NCBI GenBank assembly: GCA_015832175.1
Contig: WJXW01000008.1
Span: 2,108,001 to 2,172,000, forward strand
Length of the DNA stretch: 64,000 nucleotides
Source of the DNA: Paraphaeosphaeria minitans
Lineage: Eukaryota; Ascomycota; Dothideomycetes; Pleosporales; Didymosphaeriaceae
Direction of reading: 5' to 3'
Of the stretch, positions 10,351 through 22,049 are shown in pieces. The position numbers were made by a program, and so were the translations under genes. Below the pieces are notes generated by a model that was not told the DNA's origin, did no database searches, and saw only the letters and a program-made list of their open reading frames with translations. The first letter of the stretch is position 1, and every line of letters begins with the position of its first letter.

Positions 10351-10588
10351 TATCTATGTAGTGGATTGTACAAGTAGCACTAAGTAAAGTAGGGCCCTAC
10401 CTGCCTATAGGGGCCTATACAATGGCCCACTGCTTAGGGCAGCGCCAAGAGGCAGAGATTTTATAAGGTCCTTAGTGCCCCTTTATATAATAGACAAGAC
10501 ATAATTAATTAAACCTACTTCTTATTCTTTATATAATAGTATACTATTAACCCTTAAATACTTAATTACAGATTAAGCCAAACTAATA
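10351..10588 (+). repeat. Copia-B solo LTR
   Basis: 238 bp, inserted in gypsy-0 gag in the opposite direction to the copy at 10783. Flanked by perfect 5-bp duplications actaa (10346-10350 and 10589-10593). Moderately RIP-mutated. Confidence 0.88.
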
Positions 10589-10782
10589 ACTAATATAGTT
10601 AACATTATTAAAAATTATAATAACTTTAAGAAATGCCTTAACTAACTCTTTTAGATCGCTAATAAGGACTATATTATAAAGGTAAAGATTTAGACTATAA
10701 CTTAGAAGTAATTAGTAGCAAAGTATATAGTTAAGTTTTGTAGATACGCTATATAACTTAACTAGAATAATAAATCTCTTTA

Positions 10783-11094
10783 TGTTGGTTTAGCTTAATC
10801 TGTAATTAAGCATTTAAGGGTTAATAGTACACTATCGTGTAAAGGGTAAGAAGTAGGTTTAATTAATCACGTCTAGTCTATTATACAAAGGGGCACTAAG
10901 GACCTTATAAAGTCTCTGCCTCTTGGCGCTAACCTAAGCAGTGGGTCCTTGTGCGGGTCCTTATAGGTAGGCAGGGCCTTATAAAGTCTCTGCCTCTTAG
11001 CGCTAACCTAAATAGTGGGTCCTTGTACGGGTTCCTACAGGTAGGCAGGCCCCTATTTCACTTAGTGCTATATGTACGATAAAATGTACAGACA
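10783..11094 (-). repeat. Copia-B solo LTR with internal 74-bp duplication
   Basis: Starts tgttgg, ends cagaca, flanked by perfect duplications cttta (10778-10782 and 11095-11099). It is 312 bp rather than 238 because a 74-bp block (about 10904-11051) is present twice in tandem. The two blocks differ mainly by C/T and G/A changes, consistent with RIP or drift after duplication. Confidence 0.88.
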
Positions 11095-11105
11095 CTTTAG
11101 GATAT

Positions 11106-11516
11106 TGTTAAATCTAAGAGGGTAGCTAGTCCTAAAGGGTTAAGGTTAGTTCTTAGGCAGGAGTACTTACAGAAGGTGGAAGGTCTTATTAATATAATAG
11201 TATTTTGCAAAGTGTAATAAGTTAATAATTTAGTCCACTAGAATCTAAATAATAGATTAATAAATACATTAAACACAAGTATAGAAAGCCTATCCTCGCG
11301 TTTCTATATAATTTAAGCGATTAGTCCACTAACCGCTCTAATTAAACTAATTAAGCACTAATTAGTTACTTAGTATATTAAGTGCTTAGTCTAATTAGTT
11401 ATCTTAGTGCTCTAATTACACTAATTAGGTTATATAACCTCTTGTGCCGTGCCGCTTAAATAACAAATATAGATACATATAAAGATCCTAAGAGGCCTAG
11501 CCTTTAGATCTCAATA
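11106..11516 (-). repeat. Gypsy-1 3' LTR (U3 type 1)
   Basis: 411 bp. Ends aata in place of aaca through RIP. A polypurine tract in the minus sense adjoins it internally, which confirms it is the 3' LTR of a minus-strand element. Confidence 0.88.
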
Positions 11517-11613
11517 TTATCTCCCTCCTTACTAAGATTTGTCCTTAAATTATGTAACTATATCTTACGTCTAGTTATAACTAGAGCTCGCCCTACGTTA
11601 TAAGTAGCGTTAG

Positions 11614-12231
11614 CTTATTTATATTATATCTAAACAACTTTCTAAGTCTAGCACTACCTATTACTATTATCTAACTAATTTTATTAACTCCTTTAGCGAA
11701 GTTATAGTTAAGAAATACTTAACGTGTACAAAACATAACTGTGTTTATAAGGTTCCCGTTTAGTCTAGAAAATATAGGGAATATGTTTATTAAGGTTAAT
11801 ATTGTAATATACGCGTTTTAAAGCCTAAGTTTAAGCGTTTATTAGCAGAGAAAGAGAAATTGCGTATATAAATAAAAAAGTTAAAAGAAACGTAAGAGGC
11901 TGCGTTTAAGGCTTATAAGGAGGCGTTAAAGAAATTATAGGTTATACACGCATACAAAGATTAGTTACGTTAGTAAATAAACTTACTAGATAAGTGTACT
12001 AAGAATATAATAGTAGTTAAGAAAAAGAATATTAAGAAGGCTAAATCTCGTAAGGCTATTAATCTAGTAGTTAACAAGACTCCTTTAGGTCCCTTCTTAT
12101 CCCCTACAATATAGAGCGCTTTTAAGGATTTCCTATTAACATTCTAGAATAATCTAGTGCCTTTACTATCTTAGGTATAAATATTATTATACTATGTAGG
12201 TTATTAGTAGAATTCTCTAATCTTTTGTTAA
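11614..12231 (+). pseudogene. Antisense Cys-rich/coiled-coil ORF of gypsy-1 (degenerate)
   Basis: On the strand opposite pol, between the pol end and the 3' LTR, one frame reads through about 200 codons with no frameshift; its roughly 20 stops are all TAG or TAA, consistent with RIP of Gln codons. The N-terminal part holds a CTKHNC pattern, then a second Cys cluster whose residues are Tyr here but Cys in gypsy-2 (CREC), a zinc-binding-like layout. The middle is a helix rich in Glu, Lys, Leu and Gln with coiled-coil spacing (LLAEKEKLRI and on), followed by a conserved TPLGPFL stretch. Product and role unknown. The same arrangement recurs in gypsy-2, -3 and -4. Confidence 0.55.
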
Positions 12232-12239
12232 CAGTTTCT

Positions 12240-15200
12240 TAAGTAGTTCTTTAGTTCCTAAGTGTTTTTGCTGTGTGGGTAACCTTTCTACTTAATAAGG
12301 TACACGTTACTATACTAATTATATTCTGAAATTCTTTTAACCTTAAATTTATTTTCTTCCTTAGTTCTGTGGTAGAAGGCAGCTCTAACTAGTGTATTAG
12401 GGTCTACTAGTTCTAGTAGTAATACGTAAAATACTAGGTATATCTTTGCAGCTAGCGGTAGTTCTAACTTATAGTTTACTAGTAATATTTGCTTAGAATT
12501 GTAAAATAGTCTAACCTTAATATAATCTAGTTTCTTATGTTTTTTCTTCTAAGTTTAAAGGTTCTTTATAAGCAGATATGCTTTATCCCCCTTTTTTAGC
12601 TAAGGTGCTGTTTTACGTTTTTAATTTTAGTAAGAAATTAATTGCTGCTAAGCTTTCTTAAGATTTTCTTAGAGTTATTAGTGTATTTTCTTTATATTTT
12701 CTGCTATATCTATGGCTTCTTTTACTTTAATTGTCGTAGGAAATTCTTAATTAAAGAGATGTAGGTGTCTTCTATAGTTTACATAGAACAGTGTATGTTC
12801 TAATACTACTAATACTTTGTTATTATAGGCTAACTGTGCTATAGGTAGTAATAAGACCTAATTATTCTTCTAACTATTATAGTAGATGCGTAGGTACGTT
12901 TCTATAGTTTAGTTTATACGTTCTGTCTATCTATCTATTTATAGATAGTAAGCTATTAATAGCGTTCGTTTTGTTCTAAGTAGGGCTATAAGTGTTATCT
13001 AATAATTTAACATAAAGAGCTTGTCTCTATCGCTAATAATTATTTTTAGGATTCTGTAGTATCTAATTAGTTAGTCTAGAATAAGAAAGGCGAGTTCCTT
13101 TACTATTATTCTTTTAAGGCATAGAATAAGCTTAATATACTTAGTTAGTTAGTAGACTATTACTAGTATACTGTTGTATTTAATTCCTGTTGTTAGATCC
13201 TTAGAGTTTAGAATTTCTATAACAAAATCTATACTAATATCTTCTTATAGTGCTGTTAGTATTCTAATCGCTTATATCTCTCTATATTTAAGATGTGTAC
13301 TGTGTTTATTTCTCTAGCATTCTACACATTTATAGATATAAGTTATTACAGCTTCCTTAATTCCTTTAAAGGTATAATTCCTTTAAATAAGTTTTATTAT
13401 TTTTGTATTACCTAGGTGTCCATACATAGGGTTATCGTGGTATTATTAGATAATCTCAGTCTATAGATGTTATAGAACTTCTTAGTTAATTACTAAAAGT
13501 TAATTTAGTTCCGCTGTTAGTTCTAGAGATCTATTTTTAGCTTTGCAAAGGATTGCGGAGAAGGTTTTTACCTTTTCTCCTACTAGATTACTTTGTTAGC
13601 TAAGAGCGTCTGCTCTACTATTTTGTTTTCTAGCTATATAGATAATTTTAAACTTATACTGCCTAGTGGTTTATAACTATTTTTATTATTATAGCGTAAG
13701 TTCTTTTGTTATTATAAACCTTAAAAGGTTCTTATAATCTATATAGATTTCTAGCGTTAAGTAACTAAGCGCGTAAATCCTCTAGTGCTTTAAGGCTTTA
13801 ATAATAGCGTAGAGTTCTTTATTATATACGTTATATTATGTTTTGGCGTTATTAAATTTACATAAGTAATAGGCAATTAGGTGCTATTTGCTATTACGTT
13901 CTTATTTAGCGTAGGCGCCTAGTGTAAGATCGCTAGCGTCTGTCTTAAATTATAGTAGTTTGTCGCTTCTAAAATAAACAAGAATAGGTTCTATAATACA
14001 TACTATCTTAAGGAGTTAGAATAACATTCCGCACTTATTTATTTATTTTAAAGGGTACGTCCTTCTTTATAAAATTTATTAAACGTATTATAACGTTTAC
14101 GTAATCTTAGATGAATTGTCAGTTAAATCTATAGAATTCTAAGAATTCTTAGATATTCTTCGCTATCTTTAGTATTAGCTAGTTCTTAATATATTTAATT
14201 TTACTTAGTGCTATCTTAATTCCTTCTATAGTAACAATGTGTTCTACAAATTTAAGTTATTTAATATTAAACTTACATTTCTTAAGTTTAATACAAAGGC
14301 ATACTTTGTTTAGTGCTTCTAATACTGTCTATATATACTTAGTGTGGTCTAATTCGTTTTTAAAAAAGACGAGGATATTGTCTATATACATAATAATAAA
14401 TATGTCTAGATATTTGCAAAGTACGTTGTTAATAAGTGCTATAAAAGCTACTAGTGCGTTTATAAGTCTAAAAGGCATAACCTTATATTTAAATAGTCTA
14501 TAGCGTAATTAAAACGCTATTTTCTATTCTTTACCTTTCTAAATTTATATAAGGTAGTAACCGTCTCTTAGATCTATTATTCTAAATATCTTAGCCTAAG
14601 ATAGTCGATCTCGTAACTCTATAATACTTAGTAGTGGATATTAGTTCTTTATTATTATATTATTAAGTTATTAGTAGTTAACACATAGTCTATCTAATCT
14701 ATCCTTTTTCTTAATAAACATAAAAAGGCTTACTACTAGTAACTTTAATAGTTATATATATCCTTTCTTAAGGTTTATCTTAATAAAATTACGTTCCTTA
14801 AGGAGTTCTTCTCCTATCTTACTATATAGTAGTCTAAAGGATAGCGTCTTCCCTTCTTCTAGGTCTATTCTAAGATCCTAGGGTTAATATTTAGGTAGGT
14901 TTGCTTTTCCTTCCCTTTCTATAAATATATGTGTCTATTTCCTATACTTTCTTAGTAAGGTAAGGGGTGTGCTATTATCCCCCTTCTTACGCTTTCTAAC
15001 CTAGTAGTTCCTACTAGTGTCTACTAAGGTGTGCTTCTATTTTTTAACTGTCTATTGCAGTATTATATTATTAATAACTCCTTTATCTACTATTATTTTT
15101 AGTTAATACGTAGGCTTTACTTATAATGCATAATTACAGCGTTAAAATAATATTTTCTTTATACCCTAGTTAATCTATAGGTTGTGTATTATTAACTAAA

Positions 15201-17390
15201 GTAATCCTAAAACTAACTTATACTTAGATCCTAGTAAGACATCTAAGATAAGTTCCTCTCTATGTCCTTAGACTATTATTGTAGTAGTAACCTTTTAGTA
15301 TATTTAAGGTGTCTTAGGCATTAGGGATCTATTTATAATATAGATAATATAGAGTACTTCTTTCTCTAATATTATAAGTCCTGCTTATTTTACTGTCTAA
15401 TAAGATATAAAGTTCTTTCCTACTTTTAAGTCTATAAGAGCTTAAGCCTATATACCTTTAAGCTATACTAGTAGCTTAACTAATACTATGCTTACTATAG
15501 CATTTAATTTAATAAAGGCGTTTTCTTATCTAAGTTTAGGCCTAAAAAGGATATCTATTTATATAGGTTATAATTAAGTTTAGGTGTGTAGTATACGTTT
15601 CTAAGCATTTGCTTCTATTATTATTCTTAAGTATATAGCTTATATAGATTGTCTTCTTCTTCTTCCTATAAGGATATTCTTCTGTTTTTCCTCTTATAGT
15701 CTTTACTATTTCTGTGTACTAGTTAAATTAGTAGTTCTATTATTACTTCTTATATAGGGCAGTTTACAAAGCTGTCTAAACGTTTAGCTATATAGTAGTA
15801 TTTATAGTCTTAGTTTAGACACGTGTACTAGTATAGTTATATATAGTTTCTATTAATAAGTATATTATAGCATTTATTGCCTTTTAGCGTAAGGTAAGGA
15901 AAGTATTTTACTTATTGTTTATTCTAGAGGTGTTTATTATAGGCTGCAATAGAGTAGTCTATCCACATCTATCTATAGCGCAGTTTCCTTCTAGGTTATT
16001 CCTTATTCTCCTTTTTCTCTACCTTATATTATACGCATGTTAGTTCTTTGCAATATATCTATATATAGAATTAGTATATAGGACTTTAGTGGTCTAGATA
16101 GTACTTAAGTACGTAGTCTAATTCCTTATTTTTATAGGGTCGTATCCCTTTTAGTGCCTAGTAGGGTTCTATATAGTCCTAAATATTTAGTTTATACTTA
16201 GCTAACATAGGGTTGTCTTTTTCCTGCCTACTTTATAGGTAAAGAGTAGGAGATCTTAGTATCTCTTCTATATCTTTTATATTATAGTATACATTAGAGT
16301 TGTCTTCTAGATCTTTATATAATTATAAGTTAGGTAAATCTAATTGCTTACTTTATTCTAGTGTAACGCGTTAGTAACTAAATAGTATTATAATAACTTC
16401 CTATTCCTTCTTAAGTTCTTAGTCCTTAATAGTTAGTATATTTAACTTAGTTTAATAGACTTTGTTCTTTAATCTATAGTTCCTGGCTATGTAGCCTAGT
16501 TTGCTATATATAAAGTATTTACAGATTTTAGTTATTAGTTATTAACTTCTATTAGAGACGCGTTTATTAGGCTACTTAGGGCCTATTGTTCCTCCTTTTC
16601 CTTTACCTATGTAGTTAAACTAGACATCTTCTATTAGTTTATATCTCTAGTAATTCCTTAGTTATTACTTTTAGACAATTCTAACAAGGTTCTTATAAAC
16701 TACTTTTGCTAGTTATCTAAAGCTTATTGCCCTAGGGTTTTAGTAGAGCTCTTATTGCAGTAAAAACTAATCTTTATTAATTCTAATAGTTTCTTAATAT
16801 AATTCTTTAAGATTAGTAATTCGCGCACTATTACGTAAAAGTTCCTTACATAGTTTCTATTTAAGTCCTTATTTGTATATATCCTAAAGAGATTTATTGT
16901 CCTAGTTAAGCTACACAGCGTATCTATAAAACTTAGCTATATACTTAGCTACTAATTGTTTCTAAGTTATAGTCTAAATCTTTGCTTTTATAATAAAGTC
17001 CTTATTAGTAATTCTAAAGAGTTATTTAAGGTACTTCTTAAAGTTATTATAATCCTTAATAATATTAACTATATTAGTGTGCTTATTTACGTAATTGTTA
17101 TTATTGTTGTTATAGTCTATTCCTAGGTACTTTTTAAGGTAGAGATAAATTTATAATCCTATATCTCCTCGCATATATATTACTACGAAGATAACCTTCT
17201 TCTTATCTTTAAGAGGTTTATTTAAGTTAAAGAAGTAGAGGTCTAACTAGAGAATCTAGACGTTAGTTTAAGATTATTTACTAAAGTAGAAATTAAGTTT
17301 ATACGCCTTACTGCTATCTTTTATAGGAGTAATCTTAGCGGCACCTAAAGCTATAGAAGAGGTAGGAGTTTGTAAAGTACTTATATTAAG
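12240..17390 (-). pseudogene. Gypsy-1 gag-pol polyprotein, RIP-degraded
   Basis: Reading stops as Gln, the order is gag, zinc knuckle, protease, RT, RNase H, integrase, chromodomain. The knuckle at about 16,500 has lost its ligands: Cys and His positions read Tyr. The RT catalytic YIDD box near 14,365-14,400 reads YIDN. The chromodomain near 12,270-12,330 keeps YLIK and KGYPHS. The protein would be dead even without the stops. The plus-strand 88-codon ORF over the RT is only its shadow. Confidence 0.8.
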
Positions 17391-17401
17391 GGTGTTTAAG
17401 A

Positions 17402-17812
17402 TGTCAAATCTAAGAGAGTAGCTAGTCCTAAAGGGTTAAGGTTAGTTCTTAGGCAAGAGTACTTATAGAAGGTAGAAGGTCTTATTAATATAATAGTATC
17501 TTATAAAGTATAATAAGTTAACAATTTAATCTATTAGAATCTAAATAATAGATTAATAAATAGATTAAACATAAGTATAGAGAGCCTATCCTCGCGTTCC
17601 TATATACTTTAAGTAATTAGTCTACTAATCGCTATAATTAAACTAATTAAGCACTAATTAGTTACTTAGTATATTAAGTGCTTAGTCTAATTAGTCATCT
17701 TGGCGCTCTAATCACACTAATTAGGTCACGTAACCTCTTGTGCTGTGCCGCTCGAACAACGAATGTAAATACATATAAAGATCCTAGGAGGCCTAGCCTT
17801 CGGATCTTAACA
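17402..17812 (-). repeat. Gypsy-1 5' LTR (U3 type 1)
   Basis: 411 bp, tgtcaaatc to ttaaca, followed by the right target duplication gatat. It keeps more CA and TG toward its right end than the 3' LTR. Confidence 0.9.
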
Positions 17813-17960
17813 GATATATATAAATAAGAACTTAAATAAAAACTATATAAGGAACTCTTACATAGTAGTGCACAAATTACTAATCTTAAGAAACTATATA
17901 AAAAGACTATTAGGGTTAATAAAGAATAGTTCTTACTATAATAGGAGCTCTACTAAAACC

Positions 17961-18372
17961 TATTAAATCTAAGAGGGTAGCTAGTCCTAAAGGGTTAAGT
18001 TTAGTTCTTAGGCAGGAGTACTTATAAAAGGTGGAAAGTCTTGTTAATACGTTAGTATTTTAATAAAATATAATAAGTTAATAATTTAGTCTACTAGAAT
18101 CTAAACAATAGATTAATAAATAGATTAAACACAAGTATAGAGAGCCTATCCTAGCGTTCCTATATACTTTAAGTAATTAGTAGACTAATCGCTCTAATTA
18201 AACTAATTAAACACTAATTAGTTACTTAGTATATTAAGTGCTTAATCTAATTAGTTATCTTAGCGCTGTAATTACACTAATTAGGTTATATAACCTCTTG
18301 TGCCGTGCCGCTTAAGTAACAAATATAGATACATATAAAGATCCTAAGAGGCCTAGCCTTTAGATCTTAACA
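17961..18372 (-). repeat. Gypsy-2 3' LTR
   Basis: 412 bp. Starts tattaaatc (TG to TA at the end) and finishes ttaaca; the polypurine tract in minus sense follows internally. Confidence 0.87.
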
Positions 18373-18465
18373 TTATTTCCCTCCTTACTAGGATTTATCC
18401 TTAAATCATATAACTGTATCTTATGCCTAGTTATAACTAGAGTTTGTCCTACGTTATAAGTAGCG

Positions 18466-19325
18466 TTAGCTTACTTATATTATATCTAAATAACCTTCTA
18501 AGTCTAGCACTACTTATTACTATTACCTAACTATTTTTATTAACTCCTTTAGCGAAGTTATAGTTAAGAAATACTTAATATATATAAAATATAACTATGT
18601 TTATAAAATTCACGTTTAGTCTAGAAAATGTAGAGAATGTGTTTATTAAAGTTAACGTTATAATGTGCGCGTTTTAGAGTCTAAGTTTAAGCGTTTATTA
18701 GTAGAGAAAGAGAAATTATATATATAAATAAAAGAGCTAAGAGAAATGTAGGAGGCTACGTTTAAGACCTATAAGGAGGCGTTAGAGAAATTATAAGTTA
18801 TACATGTATATAAAGATTAGTTACGTTAGTAAATAGACTTACTAGATAAGCGTACTAAGTGTAAGGTCTAGTTATAGACAATAGTACTTACTTCACACCA
18901 GGGAGGATAGTGAAAGGATAACTCTAGTAATATTAATAGAATAATACTTGTCTTGTGTAGAGTTGGCACGCGGCGTAGGTTTTGCGCAGCTAGCTCGCTT
19001 AGCGCACAGACCCTCTATAAGGCCTTGGCGCTAGATACCACAACACTACAACAATATCGTGATCTACCCGTTACACTAAGGATGCGATAGTAGTTAAAAA
19101 AAAGAATATTAAGGAGGCTAAATCTTATAAGGCTATCAATCTAGTACTTAATAAGACTTCTTTAGGTCCCTTTTTATTGCCTACAATATAGAGCGCTTTT
19201 GAGAATTTCTTATTAGAATTCTAGAATGATCTAGTGCCTTTACTATTTTAGGTGCGAATGTTATTATACTATATAGGTTATTAGTAGAGTTCCCTAATCT
19301 TTTATTAATAGTTTCCTAAGTAGTT
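18466..19325 (+). pseudogene. Antisense Cys-rich/coiled-coil ORF of gypsy-2, split by a solo LTR
   Basis: Counterpart of the gypsy-1 antisense frame. This copy keeps Cys in the CREC cluster that reads YREY in gypsy-1, so the ancestral frame is Cys-rich. The coiled-coil section (EKEKL, then EALEKL) is readable up to 18859, where a 216-bp solo LTR is inserted; the frame resumes at 19081. All internal stops are TAA/TAG. Confidence 0.5.
18860..19075. repeat. Solo LTR of an otherwise unseen retrotransposon, 216 bp, not RIP-mutated
   Basis: Starts tgtaagg and ends gttaca, with perfect 5-bp duplications ctaag (18855-18859 and 19076-19080). The empty site is visible in gypsy-1 near 11,990. The right half is GC-rich and keeps many CA and TG, in contrast with the gypsy-2 sequence around it. 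No other copy lies in the window. Confidence 0.88.
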
Positions 19326-20053
19326 CTCTAGTTTCTAAGTGTTTTCGCTGTGTAGGTAACCTTTCCACTTAATAAGATACGCGTTGCTATACTAGTTATA
19401 TTCTAGAATTTTTTAACCTTAAATTTATTTTCTTCCTTAGTTCTGTAGTAGAAGGTTATCTTAATTAGAGTATTAGGGTCTACTAGTTCTAGTAGTAATA
19501 CGTGGAATACTAGGTGTATCTTTACATCTAGCAGTAGTTCTAACTTATAGTTTATAAGTAATATTTGCTTAGAAATGTAAAATAGTCTAACCTTAATATA
19601 ATCTAGTTTCTTGTGTTTTTTCTTCTAAGTTTAAAGGTTCTTTATAAGTAGATATACTTTATCCCCCTTTTTTAGCTAAGGTGCTATTTTTTGTTTTTAG
19701 TTTTAATATAAAATTAATTGTTACTAAGCTTTCTTAAGATTCTCTTAGAGTTATTCGTGTATTTTCTTTATATTTTCTATTATATCTATAGCTTCTTTTG
19801 CTTTAATTATTGTAGGAAATTGTTAATTAAAGAGATATAGGTGTCTTCTATAGTTTATATAGAACAGTGTATGTCCTAATACTACTAATACTTTATTATT
19901 ATAGGCTAACTGTGCTATAGGTAGTAATAAAACCTAGTTATTCTTTTAACTATTATAGTAAATGCGTAGGTACGTTTCTATAGTTTAGTTTATATATTCT
20001 GTCTATTTATCTGTTTGTGGATAGTAAGCTGTTAATAGCTTCTACTTTATTCT

Positions 20054-20248
20054 TATTATAGTAAAAAGGGCTGAAACTATCACAGGATATTTAGGAGCAG
20101 AGTTGTAAAGAATACAAATAGCTAATTATAGGAAAGAATGCCAAAAGGGTAGACTATATATAAAAGAAACGAGCCTCTTAGTAAGAATCCCGTAATATAA
20201 ATTAGTAGATCTAGAAAGAATCACAGAAGTAAGTGTTTTACTTTAACA
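20054..20248 (-). repeat. Copia-A 3' LTR
   Basis: 195 bp, tattatag to tttaaca, next to the polypurine tract. Confidence 0.9.
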
Positions 20249-20699
20249 CACCCCCTAGGTAATCGCTTAAAGCGGATTACCTATCCTAAAAAGTAATTTT
20301 TAATCGTCTAAATTCTTCCTAAAAATCTTTAAAAAACCATTTCAAGGCTGTTTAAAGATTAAAAAACTCTGAAGAATTATTCTTCTAAATCTCCTTATCT
20401 TAAGAACAGCGATTCTATCACCCCCTATTTATTATAATAGCAAAACAATCGCTGTTTATCTTTTAAATCACAAATCCTATTATAAATTGTGTTCAGAATC
20501 TCTTCTTCTAGTGGGTTAGGAGCTCATAAGCATGGCACAAAGGCCTAGAGCCTAAATACTTCTATTCTGCTGCTCTTTTTACATACTTCCTATTAACTAT
20601 AAGGTAATTTCCCCGCTCTTACTAGCTAGTAAGTACGATAGGTAGGCGCGTTTTAATTAGAAAAGAGTAGTAGTGAGAGAAATAAGTAGTAAGGAAGGA

Positions 20700-22010
20700 G
20701 CGTATTTAGCGCTTAATAATTAGATAGGTAGTAGAGTATATAAGCCCTTTACTAGCGCTTAATCTTCTCTCTTTAATCCTTTACTTTTAACGCTTTAACT
20801 TCCTATCTAATTTAAGCCTTCTAGTTTAAACCTTTAAATCCTACTACCTTATAGTAGGTTCTTTTTTTCTAATTATTACCTTACGCTCTTTCTATTATTT
20901 AGAGCTTTACTAACTCTTTTAGATATCTAATAACTTAGCTAAAGCACGCATAGTAAAGGCTATAAAAGCTACTAAATAAAGCTCCTAATCCTTTTACTAA
21001 GATCCTTTTACTCCTCCTACTCTACTAACTCCTCTTACCCTAGCTCTAGACCCCTAGCAATTACTTAGTGCTCTTAGATAAGTAAGCTAATTAAACTGCT
21101 TAAAAGGAGCTTTAGTAAAAAAAAGTAATAAATACTACTATAATAACGCTTTAAGCTTAAGTAGGCGCTACTATACCTACTTTACCTACTCTTACACTAC
21201 TATATATAGAATTATTCTATCGCTTTAGCTGATTTTGCTAATTGTTTCTATAGCTAGCTATATATTTAGACTCTAGCTATAGATTTTATCTACTATTAAC
21301 TATTAGAGGGTGCTAATATAAGCTTTTATTTTAAGATTCTTTCTAGATTTAGCTAATACTTTTTGTAGGAGAGGCTAATTACTAAGCTATATAAGAGAGT
21401 TAAGATAGCCTTATAAGCCCTTTTTTCTACTAGTAGTTAGAAAGAGTAAGCTTAGTATATAGCTACTATCTTACTCTCTTCCTCCTAGCTAATCCTTAGT
21501 AGAGGATAGGGTAATTACCCTCCTACTCTACCTATTAAGGAGCAGCGTAGTCGCAGCTAATACACTAATTAAAATAGCTAGATAAGTGGCCTATTAGCTC
21601 TAAAGTAGGATAGAGGCTAGGTAAGTGCTTCTCCTTCTACTAATTAAAAGAGAGGAGGCTAGAGTAAGAAATTACCTATTACTAATTAAAAGAGGGGAGG
21701 CTAGGGTAAGCTATCACCTACTACTAATTAAAGGAAAAGTAGAGGAGGTAGATAGGGTAAGGAATTACCTACTACAAAGAAAAGGAGAGGAGGAGAATAG
21801 GGAGAATCTCCTACTACTAATTATAAGGGAGATTCTCGCACCCCTATAATTAAGTAGAGGAGGAAGAGGGTCTATAAGCTTATAGATAAGCTCTTTAATC
21901 TCCTCTTCTTCTAATTCTTATTCTCCCTCTAATTTTTTCTTTCTTTCTTTTTCTTTTCTTATTTCCTAGCTCTAAATTAATAATTCTAGGTAGTTAATAG
22001 ATTAATTCTT
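20700..22010 (+). pseudogene. Possible extra antisense coding region of copia-A
   Basis: Between the copia pol end and the 3' LTR, the plus strand reads long runs when TAA/TAG are taken as Gln, including one truly open 74-codon stretch (21625-21849) made of three imperfect tandem units of about 57 bp (LLLIK followed by an Arg/Glu-rich segment). Pro/Leu-rich text near 21,000 precedes an Arg/Lys-rich part. No domain recognised. It could be a further antisense accessory gene, a captured sequence, or a decayed insertion. Confidence 0.35.
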
Positions 22011-22049
22011 TACTTACCTACTCTTATTTTATAATTATTATACTTATAT

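Larger units (their letters stand above)
11106..17812 (-). mobile_element. Gypsy-1, full-length Ty3/gypsy chromovirus-type element, RIP-inactivated
   Basis: A 6.7-kb element with 411-bp LTRs, flanked by perfect 5-bp duplications gatat (11101-11105 and 17813-17817). Coding runs on the minus strand: gag near 17,400-16,500 with a zinc knuckle around 16,500, then protease, RT around 14,300-14,900, RNase H, integrase, and a chromodomain around 12,270-12,400. A purine tract complementary to the bases after 11516 marks the 3' polypurine tract. It sits in gypsy-0 gag, whose sequence resumes at 17813. The chromodomain suggests targeting to heterochromatin. Confidence 0.9.
10020..17960 (+). mobile_element. 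Gypsy-0 gag remnants, interrupted
   Basis: The gypsy-0 body is visible in pieces: 10020-10350, 10589-10782 and 17813-17960. They align in order with the gag region of gypsy-3 (45459-46125), including the poly-Asn tract (aat repeats near 10310) and the stretch just before the GAGCTC site. Between the pieces sit two copia-B solo LTRs and the whole of gypsy-1. The gypsy-0 sequence stops at 17960, where gypsy-2 begins, and is not seen again on the far side. No open frame remains. Confidence 0.75.

Noticed and set aside
14237..14503. 88-codon plus-strand ORF
   Set aside because: Antisense shadow of the gypsy-1 RT on the minus strand; the equivalent region in gypsy-3 has the same shadow at 48360-48674 (minus).
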